NCBI GenBank assembly: GCA_965230795.1
Contig: OZ246020.1
Span: 496,001 to 560,000, forward strand
DNA length: 64,000 bases
Source of the DNA: PZPK01 sp965230795
Lineage (GTDB): Bacteria; Pseudomonadota; Gammaproteobacteria; Pseudomonadales; Oleiphilaceae
Direction: 5' to 3'
This document shows positions 60,343-64,000 of this stretch, in pieces (within the stretch, counting starts at the first letter, position 1; each line of letters opens with the position of its first letter). Made by a program: the position numbers and the translations under genes. Below the pieces are notes generated by a model. The model was not told where the DNA came from, did no database searches, and saw only the letters and a program-made list of their open reading frames with translations.

Positions 60343-61011
60343 ATGGGTTTTGATGAAATAGTTTTTTTACTCTTTTTTGTTGCGATCGTGTATTACTGGC
60401 ACAGGAGTAAGAAAAAATCCCAGCTGGCATTTATCGAGAGTTACAGGTTCAACACGGCTATTGTTAAGAAAGTACAGAACAGGTATCCAAACCTGAACAA
60501 TCAACAAATTGAACTGGTTCTCTGTGGCCTCAAAGATTACTTCTATATTTGCAACCAGGCGAAACGAAAAATGGTTTCGATGCCATCGCAGGTGGTGGAT
60601 GTTGCTTGGCATGAATTCATTCTATTCACGCGTCATTATCAAGCTTTTTGCAAAAAAGCTCTAGGTAGGTTTCTTCACCATACACCGACTGAAGCAATGC
60701 GCACTCCAACGTTGGCTCAAGAAGGTATAAAACGGGCATGGAGGCTTGCGTGCGCGAAAAGTAACATTAATCCAAGAGCCCCCACTCATTTGCCATTGTT
60801 GTTTGAGATTGATTCGAAACTTCAAATAGAGGATGGCTTCAAATATTCGTTAAATTGCAAAGACAGATCCTCACCTTTCTATGGAGATGGATACTGCGCT
60901 GGTCATATTGGATGCGCCTCAGGTTGCGCAGGTGATTCGGGTTCTGGTGGTTTTTTTGACGGATTTGGAGGGGATTCCAGTGACTGCGGCGGTGGATGTG
61001 GTGGTGACTAG
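60343..61011 (+). CDS. GRDP-like protein with cysteine- and glycine-rich C-terminus
   Basis: A 222-residue protein. One membrane helix (about residues 5-20) is followed by a helical region with PSQVVDVAWHEFILFTRHYQAF, shown by VVDVAWHEFILFTRHY near residue 86, the mark of the glycine-rich domain protein (GRDP/DUF1399) family. The last 35 residues are a Gly/Ser/Asp/Cys stretch (FGGDSSDCGGGCGGD) with about seven cysteines. The C-terminus may bind metal or stay disordered. Function unknown. Lower GC than neighbours suggests an accessory gene; a REP-like hairpin follows the stop. Confidence 0.78.
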   Translation: MGFDEIVFLLFFVAIVYYWHRSKKKSQLAFIESYRFNTAIVKKVQNRYPNLNNQQIELVLCGLKDYFYICNQAKRKMVSMPSQVVDVAWHEFILFTRHYQAFCKKALGRFLHHTPTEAMRTPTLAQEGIKRAWRLACAKSNINPRAPTHLPLLFEIDSKLQIEDGFKYSLNCKDRSSPFYGDGYCAGHIGCASGCAGDSGSGGFFDGFGGDSSDCGGGCGGD

Positions 61012-61028
61012 TCTTAAAGGAAAAACTG

Positions 61029-61053
61029 GGGTCAGAGTAGGTTACTCTCACCC
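61029..61053. repeat. REP-like imperfect palindrome
   Basis: An inverted repeat GGGT-c-AGAGTA-GGT-TACTCT-c-ACCC: ten paired bases with one C/C mismatch and a 3-base loop. The motif GGGGTCAGAGTA at its left foot is like REP elements linked to REP-associated tyrosine transposases in other gammaproteobacteria. It could alternatively serve as a weak terminator after the GRDP-like gene. Confidence 0.5.
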
Positions 61054-61112
61054 TACTTTAACTTTTGCATTCTGCCCAAAGGCCTTCATTTCCGCTTCCC
61101 GAGAATCAAACC

Positions 61113-62162
61113 ATGTTGATAACAGAACTTCTTGGTATTGAACTGCCGATTATTCAGGCGCCGATGGCGGGTGTCCAGAATCACGAGCTGACAGTGGCGG
61201 TGTCCAATGCCGGTGGTTTGGGGTCTCTGCCCTGTGCGATGCTCAGTGCGGAAGCCTTACGTCACGAATTGAACAACATATCACGCCAGACTAAACAGCC
61301 ATTTAACGTCAACTTCTTCTGCCACCGGCCGCCTGACCATGAAGATGCTGCCGAGCATGCGTGGCGGCAGGCCCTGTCACCCTACTATGATGAATTCGGC
61401 ATTGATAACAATGCGATTGCGTCCCAGTCAGGTCGCTCGCCATTCAGCGCCGAAGCGGCAGATCTCCTGGAAGCATTCAAACCTGCGGTCGTCAGTTTTC
61501 ATTTCGGCTTGCCCTCGCCGGAACTGCTGAATCGGGTGAAGGCCTGGGGAGCGAAAATCCTGTCCACGGCCACGACGGTAGAGGAAGCACTTTGGCTGCA
61601 GGCCCATGGTGCGGATGCCATTATCGCTCAGGGATTGGAAGCAGGCGGGCATCGCGGGTTTTTCCTGTCGCAGGACTTGGACACCCAGATGGGCTCTTTT
61701 GCGTTGCTTCCGCAAATCGTCGAGGCGGTCGATGTGCCGGTTATTGCGGCAGGGGGCATTGCAGACGCCAGGGGTGTTGCAGCGGCGATGGCTTTGGGTG
61801 CCGCGGGCGTACAGATCGGCACCGCGTATTTGCTATGTCCCGAGGTGTCGACAACACCCATGCATCGTGCCGCCCTGAAAAGCGATGCGGCTCGGCACAC
61901 GGCGCTAACGAATCTTTTTAGTGGAGGCGCTGCACGCGGAATTGTGAATCGCCTGATGCGGGAACTTGGGCCAATGAGCGAGGTAGCTCCAGCCTTTCCG
62001 CTTGCATCCACAGCCATTGCCCCCTTGCGGGCGAAGGCGGAAAGCCTTGGCAGTGGAGATTTTTCACCCTTGTGGGCCGGGCAGAACGTTAGCGGATGCA
62101 AGGAGATTTCAGCAGCCGTGCTGACGCGGGAATTGGCAGGTTTAAGTTCAGACCCGGGCTAG
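61113..62162 (+). CDS. Nitronate monooxygenase family protein
   Basis: FMN-dependent TIM-barrel enzyme oxidising alkyl nitronates, 349 residues from the ATG at 61113 (MLITELLGIELPII). Family motifs: PIIQAPMAGVQNHELT (near 12), VSNAGGLGSLPCAML (near 34), ADAIIAQGLEAGGHRG (near 168), VIAAGGIADARGVAAAMALGAAGVQIGT (shown by AAGGIADARG near 210 and GAAGVQIGTAYL near 228). It is class I-like in length. No nitro-compound pathway is visible around it; it is flanked by two REP-like inverted repeats. Confidence 0.9.
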   Translation: MLITELLGIELPIIQAPMAGVQNHELTVAVSNAGGLGSLPCAMLSAEALRHELNNISRQTKQPFNVNFFCHRPPDHEDAAEHAWRQALSPYYDEFGIDNNAIASQSGRSPFSAEAADLLEAFKPAVVSFHFGLPSPELLNRVKAWGAKILSTATTVEEALWLQAHGADAIIAQGLEAGGHRGFFLSQDLDTQMGSFALLPQIVEAVDVPVIAAGGIADARGVAAAMALGAAGVQIGTAYLLCPEVSTTPMHRAALKSDAARHTALTNLFSGGAARGIVNRLMRELGPMSEVAPAFPLASTAIAPLRAKAESLGSGDFSPLWAGQNVSGCKEISAAVLTRELAGLSSDPG

Positions 62163-62175
62163 CGGAGAGTCGAAA

Positions 62176-62253
62176 GAAGTGGGTATCCATTTTTAAGTTT
62201 CTGAATAGCAGTCTGGAGCTGTATTAACTGATGAAACCAAATGTACCCACTTC
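62176..62253. repeat. Inverted repeat, 10 bp perfect arms, 78 bp overall
   Basis: GAAGTGGGTA (62176-62185) is the exact reverse complement of TACCCACTTC (62244-62253). Past a 2-base slip, CATTT also matches, giving about 15 bp of imperfect arms around a 58-base spacer. It lies between convergent genes, so it may be a small REP/MITE-like element or a transcript-end structure. Confidence 0.45.
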
Positions 62254-62274
62254 ACATATCTGAAAGTTAGAACA

Positions 62275-63420
62275 TCAAACTGATGCTGTTTTCGCGTTCT
62301 TTTCTACATTCTGAGTTTCTGGTTGGAGATATTCCGTCAGGATGGTTGGGCTCCACAGACGTGCGATAACATTTTTCATCATGTAAAGAGCAAGTAGTCC
62401 ACACAATGCTAGGCCAAGTGAATTATCAAAGTACCAGACGCCAACTAAACCCAGTGTCAGTCCAATACCACTTGAAGAGGCGGATTGGAGTCTACTGTAA
62501 TGGTTTATTCGCTTTTCAAACTCTTTCGAGTCTGGCAACTGTTGGACCAAGGCTTCCATTGCATGGGTTTTAACCGTGGGATTTAAAAACTCCAGATCCA
62601 TTGTTTTTGACTCTAACTCGCCGGTTTTTTTATCCGCTTCCTGGTAGCTGATTTCATAGGTATCTTCATAATGGCGTGTCGATACCTTTATGATTGAATC
62701 CAAAGCGATTGCATCCAGTTTATTGCCTTTGCCTCGGATGGATAAAATCTCTCCTAATGGAAGGTCGCCCTGATAAGCTTTCTGAACTTTTTTGGTACAG
62801 GATTTTGCGAATTTAAAACGCACCAGTTTGTCATCGTCAATGGCGATCAATTGATGGTCCTCAACGTCTAGCCAACTGGAACCACTATAAAAACCTTCGG
62901 GCATGTAACCATCCGGTTCCCGACCAAAAACTGGAATCAAAATAATGCTTAGCACAAAGGCTCCAACACCGGATACAGTGGCTGCCTGTATGCTGCGAGA
63001 GATGGGCGAGGTATTGGCGTCTGCCAATATGGTGCGCTTGAAAAGGACTAGGTTATGTTTGGGTCCGGTCGCCCAGAGCTCAATCTGACCGCCTTGTTCT
63101 AACGACTCGAAGTGAGGCTCACTGACTTTTTTTGTTTCAGTGACACGCTCTCCGTTAAAGTCATAAGTTAAGGTCACAAAGCTGTTGATTCGCGTTCTGC
63201 GCTTACCCTTGAAAGTTCGATAGCGTTCTTCTTCCTGGTAGAGATCGACAACCTCTGCTTCAATGATTATTTTTTCCGGGTCGGCGATAGCGGCTTTGGC
63301 GAAGCGTTGACTTGGGCCCTCGATATACCAAGAGGCGGTGATGATTGCGATGACGGAGAGAACAAGAAAAATCTTGATGTTGCGTTTGCGTTTTTGTCCT
63401 GGAGTAGAAAAGTTTGTCAT
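62275..63420 (-). CDS. Membrane protein with DUF3592-like region
   Basis: A 381-residue protein not recognised beyond a DUF3592-like N-terminal half. One membrane helix at about 14-34, an external beta-rich part (about 50-135, with FVTLTYDFNGERVTETKKV, shown by TYDFNGERV), a second helix near 146-167, a cytoplasmic region with YEISYQEADKKTGELESK, and two close helices near 318-350. The two outer helices with two soluble parts suggest a membrane stress or sensing protein; function unknown. GC is lower than in the core part of the window. Confidence 0.7.
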   Translation of the reverse strand: MTNFSTPGQKRKRNIKIFLVLSVIAIITASWYIEGPSQRFAKAAIADPEKIIIEAEVVDLYQEEERYRTFKGKRRTRINSFVTLTYDFNGERVTETKKVSEPHFESLEQGGQIELWATGPKHNLVLFKRTILADANTSPISRSIQAATVSGVGAFVLSIILIPVFGREPDGYMPEGFYSGSSWLDVEDHQLIAIDDDKLVRFKFAKSCTKKVQKAYQGDLPLGEILSIRGKGNKLDAIALDSIIKVSTRHYEDTYEISYQEADKKTGELESKTMDLEFLNPTVKTHAMEALVQQLPDSKEFEKRINHYSRLQSASSSGIGLTLGLVGVWYFDNSLGLALCGLLALYMMKNVIARLWSPTILTEYLQPETQNVEKNAKTASV

Positions 63421-63848
63421 GATACCAAGCGTCCTTACTAGTTAGTGTATTTTTGACTATAGGCTAATTTCTCGACTTTTCCCGCAATTTGATTTTCTTG
63501 CACCGTATATTGTTTTTTGGCAAAGGACCTCTCTGGAAGCAAACAGCATCCGAGCCTGCTGAAAACAACTTACGCTCGCAATGAGACATCTCGCCCGCGC
63601 GAAAGGCTGGGCCAGACAACAAAAGCCAGCCCCCGGATAGCTGGCTCGAATGATTCGCATATGAGCTTGCGAGCCAAAAGATAGTGCTGAGTTAATACGA
63701 TGCAACCCGATGCGTGGCGATTTTTTTGATATGTTTATTTGCCGGGAGCATGGTAAACAAGTGACATAGAAACGGGCCGAACCGCGCGTTGCCATAACAC
63801 GCCATCCGACCCGTCTATCCAAACGGCTGATACGCCGCAAATAGTCTC
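63421..63848. other. Intergenic region before the last partial gene
   Basis: About 430 bases with no convincing gene. A 127-codon leftward frame (63457-63840) is Arg/Ser/Cys-rich and spans a terminator hairpin, so it is not called. The region holds the hairpin at 63618-63650 and the promoter of the DUF3592-like gene. Confidence 0.5.
63618..63650 (-). terminator. Rho-independent terminator (minus strand)
   Basis: Stem AGCCAGC / GCTGGCT (63624-63630 with 63640-63646), 9-base loop, then TTTTG on the minus strand. It would end the transcript of the partial gene that comes in from the right edge, about 200 bases downstream of its stop codon. Confidence 0.65.
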
Positions 63849-64000
63849 CTACAGTGAACAGCTTTCCGGAGGCAAGGAATTAATCCAGCGTTCGATCAGC
63901 GCGACCCCTTCCTCATGAACGATGGCACGGCCAAGTTCCGGCATACGCTGACGTTCGTCGTTGGTGTTCATGCGAAACAGCAGATACGAATCCAACGCAT
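63849..64000 (-). CDS. C-terminal end of a probable SO2930-type c-type cytochrome protein (partial)
   Basis: The minus strand from the right edge reads, before TAG at 63849-63851, FRMNTNDERQRMPELGRAIV and then HEEGVALIERWINSLPPES. This MPELGR..VHEEGVALI..WI pattern is the usual last part of large di-haem c-type cytochrome proteins of the SO2930 kind. No haem motif is in the 50 codons seen. The 5' part lies outside the window. Confidence 0.65.
   Translation of the reverse strand, partial: ALDSYLLFRMNTNDERQRMPELGRAIVHEEGVALIERWINSLPPESCSL

Noticed and set aside
63457..63840. Leftward 127-codon open frame
   Set aside because: It spans a terminator hairpin and begins next to the stop of the partial cytochrome-like gene; composition is not protein-like.
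1..64000. CRISPR array, tRNA or rRNA genes, prophage or insertion sequence
   Set aside because: No repeat-spacer pattern, tRNA-like cloverleaf, rRNA segment, transposase or integrase was recognised on either strand.

Overview
The window looks like a chromosomal segment of a free-living, probably aquatic gammaproteobacterium of the Pseudomonadales/Oceanospirillales type. The evidence is gene order: zapA - 6S RNA - 5-formyl-THF cyclo-ligase; the YgfB-like gene - pepP - ubiH - ubiI; and ubiE - ubiJ - ubiB - hisE - tatABC - rsmE. A wax ester synthase, a PHA-associated small protein and FATP-type acyl-CoA ligase genes would suit a lipid-storing marine genus such as those around Alcanivorax, Ketobacter or Marinobacter. 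The genus is inference. No rRNA, tRNA, phage, integrase, transposase or CRISPR array was seen.

Bases 1-25 kb are mostly core genome. They hold accC (cut by the window edge), accB and aroQ; a receiver-type diguanylate cyclase facing a LapD-like c-di-GMP receptor plus a DUF2333 gene; ppa, rpiA, a REC-GGDEF-EAL protein and ilvA; the cell-division/6S RNA/folate block; an aerobic ubiquinone hydroxylase pair; and a long leftward run of ubiquinone, histidine and Tat translocase genes.

Bases 24-32 kb form a lipid region: a PHA-system protein, a long-chain acyl-CoA ligase, and a leftward hydrolase - FFLEELY-type - crotonase set facing a wax ester synthase/DGAT across an AT-rich gap. From 32.5 to 45.3 kb come a YCF48-like beta-propeller with an MMPL/RND exporter, an Ig-repeat lipoprotein, a minimal chemoreceptor-like protein, pyrC, and a coupled trio of a PstS-like protein, an outer-membrane barrel and a GGDEF-EAL protein.

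Bases 45-56 kb carry an Atm1-type ABC exporter, a PPK2 kinase, a tRNA-hydroxylation gene - nnrS - hemerythrin run with an FNR/DNR-like palindrome upstream, and a leftward set made of an MCP-like helical protein, an ODP-type di-iron beta-lactamase-fold protein and two overlapping substrate-binding proteins with no permease nearby. A PilZ gene diverges from it. Bases 56-64 kb are accessory: a lipase-like hydrolase, a DoxX/rhodanese pair with a divergent MarR gene and twin palindromic operators, TerB, a glutamine amidotransferase, a Cys/Gly-rich GRDP-like protein, a nitronate monooxygenase flanked by REP-like inverted repeats, a DUF3592-like membrane protein, and the 3' end of a probable cytochrome-like gene.

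Two themes recur. One is c-di-GMP signalling, with five proteins in 64 kb. The other is redox, oxygen and nitric-oxide response. The best candidates for undescribed systems are the ODP/MCP-like/orphan binding-protein set and the PstS-like/barrel/GGDEF-EAL trio.
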